Source of the DNA: CAYZDV01 sp964477275
GTDB taxonomy: Bacteria; Acidobacteriota; Aminicenantia; Aminicenantales; Aminicenantaceae
Length of the DNA stretch: 52,490 nucleotides
NCBI GenBank assembly: GCA_964477275.1
Contig: CAYZDV010000003.1
Coordinates: forward strand, 1-52,490
Reading direction: 5' to 3'
Positions within the stretch are counted from its first letter, which is position 1, and each line of letters begins with the position of its first letter. The position numbers and the translations under genes were made by a program. The notes beneath the pieces are model-generated. The model saw nothing but the letters and a program-made list of their open reading frames with translations, ran no database searches and was not told the origin of the DNA. Below are positions 1 to 7,689 of this stretch, in pieces.

Positions 1-817
1 GCCCGAAAGCCTCCCTTTGCCGGGCGTAGGTGGCAGCCTCTCGAAGGGCCCGGTCGGCAAGGCCCACAGCCTGGGCTGCGATGCCGATTCGCGAACCGTC
101 GAGTCCGTCAAAGGCGATCATCGCTCCCTTTCCCTCCTCGCCCAGGAGGTTATCGGCCGGCACCTGGCAGTCTTCGAGGACGAATTCTGTGGTCGGGGAA
201 GAATGGAGGCCCATTTTCTCCTCGATCTTCGAAACCTGGAAACCGGGGAAGCTCTTTTCGACGATGAACGCGCTCAGCTTGTGCAGGTCAGGCGGAACTT
301 CGGTGGTGGCAAAAAGAACAGAAGCGGCGGCCTCGCTGCCGCTGGTGACCCAGGCTTTTGTTCCGTTGAGGAGATAATGGTCCCCGCGCCGGACAGCTTT
401 TGTCTTCATGTTGGTGGCATCCGAGCCAGCGCCAGGCTCGGTCAGCGAAAAGGCGCCGATGATTTCGCCTTTGGCTGCCCTGGGAAGATATCTCCTTTTC
501 TGTTCCTCGCTGCCGTATTTGAGGATGGTGGAACAGAAAAGGGAGCAGTGCACGCTGACGATCACCGCGACAGAAGAAGAGGCCTTCCCGATCTCCTCCA
601 GGGACAGGATAAAGGAGAGAAAATCTGTCTGGGTGCCGCCGTATTCGGAAGGGAGAGTCATTCCCAGGATGCCCAGCTCGCCCATTTTTTTCAAGATTTC
701 CCGGGGGAAGACCCGGCCCTCTTCCAGAGCTCTGGCCTGAGGGAAAATCTCCTTCTGGGCGAAGTCCCTGACCATTTCCTGGAGCAGCTTCTGGTCTTCT
801 GTCAGTTCAAAATTCAT
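1..817 (-). CDS. Acyl-CoA dehydrogenase, N-terminal 272 residues (cut by window edge)
   Basis: FAD-dependent acyl-CoA dehydrogenase, which oxidises acyl-CoA thioesters to 2-enoyl-CoA in the cytoplasm and passes electrons to an electron-transfer flavoprotein. The frame opens MNFELTEDQKLLQEMVRDFA, the usual family start. It contains the FAD/substrate-loop signature around AFSLTEPGAGSDATNMKT, followed by the beta-sheet middle domain (KAWVTSGSEAA, ATTEVPP). The C-terminal helical domain begins near the edge (DGSRIGIAAQAVG, then ARQREAFG). The catalytic glutamate lies beyond the window. It is the last visible gene of the ispH-rpsA-HU-HIT operon and its start overlaps the HIT stop by 11 bp. The acyl-chain preference cannot be read from this half. 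Family call very sure. Confidence 0.93.
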   Translation of the reverse strand, partial: MNFELTEDQKLLQEMVRDFAQKEIFPQARALEEGRVFPREILKKMGELGILGMTLPSEYGGTQTDFLSFILSLEEIGKASSSVAVIVSVHCSLFCSTILKYGSEEQKRRYLPRAAKGEIIGAFSLTEPGAGSDATNMKTKAVRRGDHYLLNGTKAWVTSGSEAAASVLFATTEVPPDLHKLSAFIVEKSFPGFQVSKIEEKMGLHSSPTTEFVLEDCQVPADNLLGEEGKGAMIAFDGLDGSRIGIAAQAVGLADRALREAATYARQREAFG

Positions 818-1382
818 TCTTTCCTCGACCTTTTGGATTTCTCTGTCTTCCCTTTACAGGGGGAGAAAGTTCGCCAGTCCTTTCTTCTGAGGCTTCCCTT
901 GCCTTCTGGAAAAGAGGATAGAGCTGTGCGTATGTCGTCCTTAGGTCTTCTATGGTCACCTTGGTCTGGCTGATTAAGGGCATGAAGTTCGAATCTCCGG
1001 TCCAGCGCGGTATGATGTGAAGATGAATATGGTCAGCGACTCCTGCGCCGGCGCTGTGCCCGATGTTCATGCCGACGTTAAAACCGTGAGGCCGGTAGAT
1101 TGTTCTCAGTATCTTCAGGCTGAGCTTGAGGAGGTCTGCCATCTCATCCGTGGTCTTCTTCGCTGCCTTTTCAACGGAGGAGAGATGCCGGTAAGGAGCA
1201 ATCATCAAGTGGCCGGGCGTGTATGGGTATTTGTTGAGGACGATGAAATTGTTCGCGCTTCTGTAGAGAATGTAGGCTTCACGGTCGTTCTTGATTTTCA
1301 GGGCCCGGCAGAATATGCACTCGCTCATTTTGGATATATTCTTTACGTATTCTTCTCTCCAGGGAGTGAACAGATACCGCAT
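807..1382 (-). CDS. HIT-family nucleotide hydrolase/transferase
   Basis: Histidine-triad protein of 191 residues, probably an Ap4A phosphorylase/adenylyltransferase-type or dinucleoside polyphosphate hydrolase. The catalytic HIT motif HIHLHIIPRW is visible near residue 118, preceded by the typical NVGMNIGHSAGAG stretch. The N-terminus has the nucleotide-binding strand around CIFCRALK (two cysteines, C-x2-C, possible metal site) and NKYPYTPGHLMIAPYRH. The basic C-terminal tail (about 30 residues, Lys/Arg/Gly-rich) is outside the family fold. The start at 1382 overlaps the HU stop by one base, so translation is probably coupled. The exact nucleotide substrate is not predictable here. Confidence 0.9.
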   Translation of the reverse strand: MRYLFTPWREEYVKNISKMSECIFCRALKIKNDREAYILYRSANNFIVLNKYPYTPGHLMIAPYRHLSSVEKAAKKTTDEMADLLKLSLKILRTIYRPHGFNVGMNIGHSAGAGVADHIHLHIIPRWTGDSNFMPLISQTKVTIEDLRTTYAQLYPLFQKAREASEERTGELSPPVKGRQRNPKGRGKNEF

Positions 1383-1660
1383 TACTTGGCGTTGATCATA
1401 TTCTTCAAGATTTTGCTGGGCTTGAAGTACAGCACTTTTTTAGGAGGAACCTGCACGGGATCCCCTGTCCGGGGATTCCGACCAGCCCTTGAGTTTCTTT
1501 GACGAAAACGGAAGCTTCCGAAGCCTCTCAATTCTATTTCTTCTCCTCTGAGGATCGCTTCCTTGACGGTCTCAAAGAAGAGATTGACAGCGTTTTCAGC
1601 TTCTTGTTTGGAGATGTTCAGTTCCTTGGCGACTTTGTTGATTAAATCGGCCTTAATCAT
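1382..1660 (-). CDS. HU/IHF-family DNA-binding protein
   Basis: A 92-residue histone-like protein that binds and bends DNA as a dimer. It has the family signature around residues 46-65: GFGSFRFRQRNSRAGRNPRT. The terminal KVLYFKPSKILK matches the HU tail. The frame stays open 30 codons further upstream, but the true start is ATG at 1660: it is preceded by AAAAAAGGAGGACAACAAAG, a strong ribosome-binding site, and gives the standard HU N-terminus (MIKADLINKVAKEL). It overlaps the end of rpsA by 8 bp, indicating one transcript. Whether it is HU or an IHF subunit cannot be decided from sequence reading alone. Confidence 0.95.
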   Translation of the reverse strand: MIKADLINKVAKELNISKQEAENAVNLFFETVKEAILRGEEIELRGFGSFRFRQRNSRAGRNPRTGDPVQVPPKKVLYFKPSKILKNMINAK

Positions 1661-3404
1661 CTTTGTTGTCCTCCTTTTTTTTGGCCTTTTTTGTCGTCTG
1701 GATTTTTTTGAGCTGGTCTTTGAAAATATCACCCAGGGTGAGCTTGTCATTCTGGCGCTGGATATATTGTTGATACTCCAGCTGTTGAAGTTCCAGCTGA
1801 GCCAGCCTGAAGCTGAGAGATATTTTCCTCTCCTTGGGGTTCATCCTCATGATTTTGGCCAGGCGCTCTTCTCCTGCGGAGAAGGCTTCATGCGGGTTTT
1901 CAATTTTTTTCTCATCCAGCTCGGAGGGAAATACGATCCCCTCGATTCCAGGGGTGATCTCCACGAAGACGCCAAAATCCATGATGCGGACCACCTTGGT
2001 TTTGACCAGGTCGCCGACCTTCTGTCGCTGGAAAAAATCCTCCCAGATATCGCCCTCCAGCTGCTTGATGCCCAGCGACAGCTTTTGTTTCTCGACATCG
2101 ATGTGGAGAATTACCGCTTCGGCCTCCTCGCCGACCTTCAGACTCTCGGAAGGATGCTTGATCTTTTTCCAGCTGATATCAGAGATGTGGATCAGCCCCT
2201 CGACATCTTTATCGACTGCCATGAAGGCGCCGAAATCGGTGATGCTGGTGATATGGCCTTTGATCCGGGATCCGGGGCTGTACTTCTGCTTGAGGACCTC
2301 CAGGGGATGAGGGGTGACCTGTTTGAGCCCGAGGGAAATTCTTTTCGAAGAGGGGTTGGCATCGAGGACGGTGACGGTCACTTCCTCTCCGGGAGTCAGG
2401 ATTTTTTTGGGATGAACAACTTTGCGGGACCAGGTCAGGTCCGAGATATGGACCAGACCTTCAACGCCTTTTTCGAGCTCGACGAATGCGCCAAAATCCG
2501 TCAGGCTGACCACCCTTCCCTTGACTTTCTGGCCGACCGGGTATTTCTTGTCCACATCTTGCCAGGGGTCGGGCGTGAGGTGTTTGTACCCCAGGGAGAT
2601 CCGTTCTTCTTTTTCGGAAAAATCCAGCACAACCACCTCCACCTCTTCTCCAACCTTGAAGATTTCAGAGGGGTGGCTGACTTTTCCCCAGGACATGTCG
2701 GAAACATGGAGCAGCCCTTCCACGCCACCCAGGTCGATGAAAGCTCCGAAGCTGGTCAGCGACTTGACCCTCCCTTTGATTTTCTGACCCTGTCTGATCT
2801 GGTCGAAGACACGGCGTTTTCGCTTTTCCTTTTCATCCTGGAGATAGAGCTTGCGAGAGAGGACGGCGTTCTCTGTTTTCCTGTCGAATTTGATGACCTT
2901 GAACTTGAATTTGTTGCCGATCAGCTCCTCCGGGTTTTTGACAGCTCGGATATCGGCATGAGAGTCGGGAAGGAAAGTGTTGATGCCCACATTCACCATG
3001 TAGCCGCTCTTCGTTTTTTCCATCACCGTGCCCAGAATCCAGCCATTTTGACGATAGGCTTTTTCCAGGCTGTCCACAGCCTTGAGGGCCAGAGCTTTTT
3101 TATGGGAAAGGATGAGATAGCCTTCCCTGGGGTCGGTCCGTTCCAGGATGGCTTCGACAAGATCCCCCGGACGGATGGTGTTGGCCTCCTGGCTATCGAG
3201 AAAATCTTCCCTGGGGATGATTCCTTCGGATTTGAAGCCGATATCGACCAGAATATAGTTCGGCATCACTTTCAGCACTTTGCCCTTGGTGATTTTTCCA
3301 GGGACAAGTTCCTTGGTGTTGAATTGGTACTGCTCGAGAAGATTCTCATACTCCTTGGAGGAGATGTCTTCGTCTTTTGGGGCGTTTTTGGTTATCTCTG
3401 ACAT
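1653..3404 (-). CDS. rpsA: 30S ribosomal protein S1
   Basis: Ribosomal protein S1, 583 residues, which binds mRNA on the 30S subunit and helps initiate translation. Six S1 (OB-fold) repeats can be counted. Two divergent N-terminal ones lie near residues 34-107 and 118-190. Four typical ones follow, each with an SLTSFGAFIDL / ISDISW type core, up to about residue 560. The C-terminus is a Lys-rich tail ending KKAKKKEDNKDD. The gene starts inside the last codons of ispH (13-bp overlap) and overlaps the HU gene at its end. The ispH-rpsA neighbourhood is also familiar from Firmicutes, where the two can be fused; here they are separate frames. Confidence 0.96.
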   Translation of the reverse strand: MSEITKNAPKDEDISSKEYENLLEQYQFNTKELVPGKITKGKVLKVMPNYILVDIGFKSEGIIPREDFLDSQEANTIRPGDLVEAILERTDPREGYLILSHKKALALKAVDSLEKAYRQNGWILGTVMEKTKSGYMVNVGINTFLPDSHADIRAVKNPEELIGNKFKFKVIKFDRKTENAVLSRKLYLQDEKEKRKRRVFDQIRQGQKIKGRVKSLTSFGAFIDLGGVEGLLHVSDMSWGKVSHPSEIFKVGEEVEVVVLDFSEKEERISLGYKHLTPDPWQDVDKKYPVGQKVKGRVVSLTDFGAFVELEKGVEGLVHISDLTWSRKVVHPKKILTPGEEVTVTVLDANPSSKRISLGLKQVTPHPLEVLKQKYSPGSRIKGHITSITDFGAFMAVDKDVEGLIHISDISWKKIKHPSESLKVGEEAEAVILHIDVEKQKLSLGIKQLEGDIWEDFFQRQKVGDLVKTKVVRIMDFGVFVEITPGIEGIVFPSELDEKKIENPHEAFSAGEERLAKIMRMNPKERKISLSFRLAQLELQQLEYQQYIQRQNDKLTLGDIFKDQLKKIQTTKKAKKKEDNKDD

Positions 3405-4270
3405 GGCGTGTTTGACTCCCTCGGGGAATGGCGTTGAAGGTGTGCTTTGATTTTGGCCACAGCTTCCTCGATGGCTTCGGGAGGAGTGGAAGCCCCTCCG
3501 GAGAGGCCGATCCTTTGTGCTCCGTTGACCATTTCCAATTCGATCTGGTCTGCACTCTCGATGAAGTACGTATTGGGCAGAATCCTTTTCGAAATTTGGT
3601 AGAGCTTGTTCGTGTTGGAGCTGTTCTTTCCTCCGACAATGAACAGCGTGTCCACCTGAGAGGCCAGTTCGGAAGTGGACTTTTGCCGCTCCTGGGTAAA
3701 ACGGCAGATGGTGTTGTAGACCTTGAGTTCTTCTGTTTTTTCGATGAGGACGGCAACGATTTTCTCGAAAAGGTAAAGGTCCTGAGTCGACTGGGCGAGG
3801 ACAGCCCTCTTTTTTTTGTGAGGAATGCGTCTGGCCCGGTCTTCATTTTCGACGATGATGCCCTGACCCCGGCTGAACCCGATGAGACCCCTGATTTCCG
3901 GATGTTCTCTGTTGCCGACAATGATGATCTCCACTTTCTCTTTGGCCAGCATTTCGACCAGTCTTTGGATCTTCTTGACGATCGGGCAGGTGGCATCGAC
4001 AACTTTGATATTCTTTGTCTCCAGTTGCTTGTACACCTCAGGCGAAACCCCGTGGCTGCGGATGATGACTGTCCCGCCGCTGAGCCGGTCAGGATTTGAA
4101 ACAGGTTGAATGCCCTGCTTTTTCAAGTCGGCGATGACCTGCGGGTTGTGGATCAGGTCTCCCAGGGTGTAGACATTTCCGGATCTTTTTTGTCGTGTTT
4201 CCCTGGTGATATTCAAGGCCCTGCGGACTCCATAGCACAATCCCGAATTCCTGGCGATGATGATTTTCAT
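3392..4270 (-). CDS. ispH: 4-hydroxy-3-methylbut-2-enyl diphosphate reductase
   Basis: IspH/LytB, 292 residues, the last enzyme of the MEP isoprenoid pathway. It is an oxygen-sensitive 4Fe-4S enzyme that reduces HMBPP to IPP and DMAPP. The three cluster cysteines are visible: C12 in NSGLCYGVRRAL, one in VDATCPIVKKI and one in YNTICRFTQERQ. Substrate-binding residues HNPQV, RSHGV, GNREHPE and KNSSNTNKL are in order. The start at 4270 gives the canonical N-terminus MKIIIARN; an upstream in-frame ATG at 4327 falls on top of the -35 box and is rejected. A promoter lies 29-57 bp upstream. First gene of the operon. Confidence 0.96.
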   Translation of the reverse strand: MKIIIARNSGLCYGVRRALNITRETRQKRSGNVYTLGDLIHNPQVIADLKKQGIQPVSNPDRLSGGTVIIRSHGVSPEVYKQLETKNIKVVDATCPIVKKIQRLVEMLAKEKVEIIIVGNREHPEIRGLIGFSRGQGIIVENEDRARRIPHKKKRAVLAQSTQDLYLFEKIVAVLIEKTEELKVYNTICRFTQERQKSTSELASQVDTLFIVGGKNSSNTNKLYQISKRILPNTYFIESADQIELEMVNGAQRIGLSGGASTPPEAIEEAVAKIKAHLQRHSPRESNTPCQR

Positions 4271-4298
4271 GGGGCTTGAATGTTCGAATGAGTCAATT

Positions 4299-4327
4299 AT
4301 ACTATCCCATTGAAGGCTCTTTGTCAA
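4299..4327 (-). promoter_or_regulatory. Sigma-70-type promoter of the ispH-rpsA operon
   Basis: On the minus strand the -35 box TTGACA (4322-4327) and the -10 box TAGTAT (4299-4304) are separated by 17 bp. This gives a leader of roughly 20 nt before the ispH ATG at 4270. An overlapping TATAAT lies 3 bp further downstream. Inferred from consensus only. Confidence 0.75.
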
Positions 4328-4402
4328 TGTTAACTATAAATAAAATTTAAACTTAGCTGGTCCTCTGTCTTTTTTTGAAGGATAAGAAAGACCGGGAATG
4401 GA

Positions 4403-4454
4403 CTCAGCCCCCTCAGCCCGTCTTCTCAGCCCATGCTTTCTCGCTGAGGCTGAG
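4403..4454. repeat. Short CTCAGCC repeats with inverted copies
   Basis: Three direct copies of CTCAGCC (4403-4409, 4412-4418, 4425-4431) are followed by inverted copies GCTGAG and GGCTGAG (4443-4454). The set can fold into alternative hairpins downstream of the M14 gene on the minus strand. No T-run follows, so a classical terminator is not evident. The rest of the 4328-4524 gap shows nothing recognisable. Confidence 0.5.
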
Positions 4455-4524
4455 TTTATTGCCCTCTCCATGAGCCTGCGGGTATCGATTTATGCGGTGA
4501 GCTGCAGACAGGAATTGCTGGCCT

Positions 4525-5655
4525 TCATTTCGGCGGTTTCAAAAAAGAGCCAACCCCTTCGGCAATGAGCGATGATGGTGAAGGGAGTCCCTCGAGAGCC
4601 ACGGCCTTCTCGGGATGGATTTCGCCCAGTCGAGAGAGCAGGGTCTCGATGGCTGCCAGATGGCGGGCCACCCTCAGCTTCAACGGGATTCCCTCATCCG
4701 GGTAGGGGACGAAGAGTCTTCCCAGCCGAGCGGCCCGGGCGTAGTTCTTATCCTTGCCGTCGATGATCAGCGATTCTGAGGGCTTCCCCTTCAGCCGGCC
4801 TTGGGAAGCGTTGGCCGTCTCAAGAAGCACAGCCATGGCCTTGCTGTGGTCGCCCCATTCACGGTGGCTCAACCCTCGCAAGTTCGGCGGGGACGCTTCC
4901 AGGCGGATATCAAACCCTTCGGCCTGAAGCTCCATCAGGGCAAGGGCAGCCAGCTCTGCGCTGTTCTCATGGAAAACAATGGCATTGATGACCGGATATT
5001 CGGGCGCCGCCTCGTGGAGGTCGATGGCCAGGTCGATTCTTTCTTCTTTGATCATTTCCATGATCGCATGGGCGACCTTTTCGGTCAGAACGCCCTTTTC
5101 GTGTCCCGGGTAGCAGCGGTTGAGGTTCCGGCTTTCGCTTCCGGAGAGTTTCTGTCCAGCCGGGTTGACATAAAGAGAGGGGTCGGGCCACTGGTGAACC
5201 GGGTTGGTCAGGCGAGTGCCGTAACGGAACCATCTCTTGCCGGCTGCTGTCTCGAGGGCAAAGTACTGGGGAGTTCCTTCATGAGGCTCGCTGTGGGTGA
5301 AGCCGCTGCTGTTGGCCCTGGGGATGATGAACACTTTTCCCCGGGAGACCTGAATGTTCTCGATGAGCAGCACCGCACAGATGAAGCCAGCCGGCTCGTT
5401 GGGATGTGTCCCGCCCAGGATGAGGATCTTTCCCCCATCTTCCTGTCCCTGGTAGAGATAGACTTCGGTATCTCCGGTGCTGTTTTCCAGCCCGGAGAAA
5501 TAGGAACTGAGCATTTTTTTCTCTCTCAGGCCCTGGCCGGGGAAGAGAGGCTCGGCTTTCCGCATGCCGAGAAACGGGAAGGAGACGAGAAAGCAGATGA
5601 GCAGAACAAGGAGGAAGAGAAGCCCGGAGGTGAGATAATCCTTCTTCTCGCTCAT
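4525..5655 (-). CDS. M14-type succinylglutamate desuccinylase/aspartoacylase family protein, membrane-anchored
   Basis: 376-residue zinc hydrolase of the M14 carboxypeptidase/aspartoacylase superfamily, expected to cleave an amide bond on an acylated amino acid or peptide. Zinc ligands are seen in GGTHPNEPAG (H84, E87), with DLHE (H214) as the probable third ligand. VLLETAN (E279) fits the catalytic glutamate. An N-terminal hydrophobic segment (about residues 10-30, charged MSEKKDY before it) should anchor it so that the domain faces the periplasm. It is the last gene of the run GGT - DUF6305 - permease - small membrane protein - this gene, with a start 3 bp after the preceding stop. Substrate unknown; the context suggests peptide-derived or gamma-glutamyl compounds (inference). 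Confidence 0.85.
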   Translation of the reverse strand: MSEKKDYLTSGLLFLLVLLICFLVSFPFLGMRKAEPLFPGQGLREKKMLSSYFSGLENSTGDTEVYLYQGQEDGGKILILGGTHPNEPAGFICAVLLIENIQVSRGKVFIIPRANSSGFTHSEPHEGTPQYFALETAAGKRWFRYGTRLTNPVHQWPDPSLYVNPAGQKLSGSESRNLNRCYPGHEKGVLTEKVAHAIMEMIKEERIDLAIDLHEAAPEYPVINAIVFHENSAELAALALMELQAEGFDIRLEASPPNLRGLSHREWGDHSKAMAVLLETANASQGRLKGKPSESLIIDGKDKNYARAARLGRLFVPYPDEGIPLKLRVARHLAAIETLLSRLGEIHPEKAVALEGLPSPSSLIAEGVGSFLKPPK

Positions 5656-5658
5656 GGC

Positions 5659-5820
5659 TTATTTGATCAGAGCCAGCCGCAGAAGAAACATGATGAGCAC
5701 CAGGGCCACGCTGACCTTGTTCCAGAATTTTTCCTCACGGAACAGATACCAGATGAAGTGGGCTGTCAGGTAAAAGACGATGAGATGATAGATGATCGGC
5801 ATGGCCTGTTCTAAATCCAT
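5659..5820 (-). CDS. Small two-helix membrane protein (53 residues)
   Basis: Open frame starting MDLEQAMPIIYHLIVF and ending LLRLALIK. It has two predicted membrane helices (about residues 8-25 and 36-52) joined by a short charged loop, FREEKFWNK. The start overlaps the permease stop by 10 bp and the stop lies 3 bp before the M14 gene, so it fits snugly between co-transcribed genes, which is the main evidence that it is real. It could be an accessory subunit of the TRAP-type permease, reminiscent of but much shorter than a DctQ small subunit. No family recognised. Confidence 0.75.
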   Translation of the reverse strand: MDLEQAMPIIYHLIVFYLTAHFIWYLFREEKFWNKVSVALVLIMFLLRLALIK

Positions 5821-7079
5821 TTATCCAGGAACGGGCTGAAGTGCAGCACCGCCATTCCTGCCGCCAGCTGAAGGAGAGCGGGGATGATGCACTGGCGGAG
5901 AACCTTGAAATAATTGGGCTCACCCACCACCTGGGCGGCGAAAATCCCGGCCAGAGCCGTGGGCGGCATCAAGTCTCCCAGCCCGGCCACGGCTGAGAGG
6001 GCTGAGGAGGTCAGGATAGCGTTCCTGTCGAGGAGAGACAGAATGAAGGGAACGCCTAAGATCGAGGCTGAACCGAAAGCGGAGACGGCTCCGAAAAGCG
6101 GCATGCTGATAGCGATTCCGAGGTAGAGGAGGAGCGGGGGAAGGGAGAGAAACGAAGTCACCGCCCAGCCTCTGGCCCCGGTTAGGGTCATGACCTGGAT
6201 GAACATGCCCACTCCGGCGAGAATTGCCAGGATGGGTATGACCTCTTTCAGCGCGGCCTGAGTGACCTTCAGGAAATTGAATGGCTTGCCGCAGAAAATC
6301 CCGACCAGGCTGCCGGCCAGAAAAGAGGCGGGAATCCCGATGTCAGGAAGAAGGTGAGGGAGAGTGGTCTGGCCAAGCAGCAAAACGAGAACAAGGGCCA
6401 GGGGGATGTAGAGGCGGAAGCCGTACTTTCGGGCATAGGACGGCGGGAGGGCGGCTTTCATCTCTTCAAAGCCGATGACCTGGATGTCCCTGTAGCCCAG
6501 CCAGAGGGAGATGATGATGGCCAGGGGGATGACGATGACGAGCAGGGGGAGGGTTAGACCCACATAAGGCATGTCCACGCCACCGCCCATGATCATGACC
6601 AGGATGTTGACCGGAGGCGCAATCATCCCCAGGATTCCTCCCATGGCGATCAAGGCGGCAGTTTTGACTCTGGATAATCCCATTTTGATCATGACCGGGG
6701 CGACCAGGGCTCCGGTGGTGAGCACGGCGGCGGTCGAGGAACCGGTGATCATGCCCGGAAACATGGTCAGGAACATGGCCGTCAGCAGCAGGGCGAATTT
6801 TCTCCTGTGGAACGTCCGCAGCAGGAGCGCGCTGATGGTGTCCAGGATGCCAGAGACCTGGAGCACTTTCATGAAGACCATGGCGGTCGCGATGATGAGA
6901 ATCGTGTCGAAATAACCGAAGCTGCCCTCGACCAGATGGCGGAGACCGAGCCCTGCCCCTCCCAGGAGGCAACCGGCCAGGGCCGAGAGGGCGAGGGCCG
7001 CACCGATGGGAAGCTTGAGGACCATGGCCAGGACGACAAAGATAGCCACCATCAGGAGGAAAACTGCAGCTTCTGGCAC
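5811..7079 (-). CDS. TRAP-type (DctM-like) large permease
   Basis: 422-residue polytopic inner-membrane protein with about 11-12 hydrophobic segments, resembling the DctM large subunit of TRAP transporters. Typical features are the glycine/proline-rich FPGMITGSSTAAVLTTGALV segment in the N-terminal half and the related GSASILGVPFILSLL and GDLMPPTALAGIFAAQ in the C-terminal half (inverted-repeat topology). No standard DctP binding protein or DctQ subunit is nearby; instead an exported DUF6305 protein precedes it and a 53-residue membrane protein follows. It probably moves an organic acid or amino-acid-like compound. Transport family fairly sure, substrate unknown. Confidence 0.82.
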   Translation of the reverse strand: MPEAAVFLLMVAIFVVLAMVLKLPIGAALALSALAGCLLGGAGLGLRHLVEGSFGYFDTILIIATAMVFMKVLQVSGILDTISALLLRTFHRRKFALLLTAMFLTMFPGMITGSSTAAVLTTGALVAPVMIKMGLSRVKTAALIAMGGILGMIAPPVNILVMIMGGGVDMPYVGLTLPLLVIVIPLAIIISLWLGYRDIQVIGFEEMKAALPPSYARKYGFRLYIPLALVLVLLLGQTTLPHLLPDIGIPASFLAGSLVGIFCGKPFNFLKVTQAALKEVIPILAILAGVGMFIQVMTLTGARGWAVTSFLSLPPLLLYLGIAISMPLFGAVSAFGSASILGVPFILSLLDRNAILTSSALSAVAGLGDLMPPTALAGIFAAQVVGEPNYFKVLRQCIIPALLQLAAGMAVLHFSPFLDKWI

Positions 7080-7121
7080 CGGATGAAATTCCTTTTAAGA
7101 ATCGGCCATGAAAACTCGCCT

Positions 7122-7676
7122 TTATTTGAAGGCCTTCTGGAGAGGCTCCAGGGCATCGGCGGCCTTTTCCACGTCGATGAGAGGGATGTGATTCTCCCCG
7201 CAAATCATGGTGAAGAGGCCGTCTGTGTTTGCGGAGCGGACCACGATGGCCATTCTGGCCGAAGGAAGGAAAGCGGTGATAAACTCATCGGAGAGCTGGC
7301 CTCTTCTTGCCTCCCCGCCCAGATGGAGACAGAGCAGCGGGATGTTCCTGCCGCGGGCTTCCTCCAGCAGTCCGCTCACCCTTTCCCTTTCCTTGTCCTT
7401 GTCCAGACCGGCCGCTCCCAGGCCCTTCAGGCTGACGCCGATGACCAGGACGAGTGTTTTAATGCTGTCCAGATCCTGGCGTTCGGCAATCTGTTTGAAT
7501 CGGGCTTCAAGGCCAGCTCTCTTGGCCAGGACCTGAGCCACCCGGACCTCTGCGCTCTGTCCGGCCGAGGTAATGAGCAGGGGCTGTTCGAAGAGAGCGG
7601 TCGGCTGAGAAAAAGCTCCGATGCAGAGAAGGAAAAAAAATCCGTAAACCGTGGAAATGAACACTTTTCTCAACAT
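7122..7676 (-). CDS. Exported DUF6305-family protein
   Basis: About 184 residues with a signal peptide (MLRKVFISTVYGFFFLLCIG) and a mature domain matching the DUF6305 pattern as I remember it: PLLITSAGQSAEV, then GVSLKGLGAAG, CLHLGGEARRGQLSDEFI and a C-terminal GENHIPLIDVEKAADALEPL. The function of the family is unknown; the domain looks like a Rossmann-type alpha/beta fold. The frame is open further upstream to 7736 inside the GGT gene. I chose ATG 7676 because it gives a clean signal peptide and has GGAG just upstream; ATG 7685 is the alternative. It precedes the permease, so it may be the substrate-recognition partner (inference). Confidence 0.8.
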   Translation of the reverse strand: MLRKVFISTVYGFFFLLCIGAFSQPTALFEQPLLITSAGQSAEVRVAQVLAKRAGLEARFKQIAERQDLDSIKTLVLVIGVSLKGLGAAGLDKDKERERVSGLLEEARGRNIPLLCLHLGGEARRGQLSDEFITAFLPSARMAIVVRSANTDGLFTMICGENHIPLIDVEKAADALEPLQKAFK

Positions 7677-7689
7677 GTGCTCCATTTTT

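Noticed and set aside
17..973. Long plus-strand open frame over the acyl-CoA dehydrogenase and HIT genes
   Set aside because: Antisense shadow of two well-recognised genes.
1563..3401. 612-codon open frame on the plus strand opposite rpsA
   Set aside because: It is a mirror of the rpsA gene; composition is unlike a protein and rpsA with six S1 domains on the other strand explains the region.
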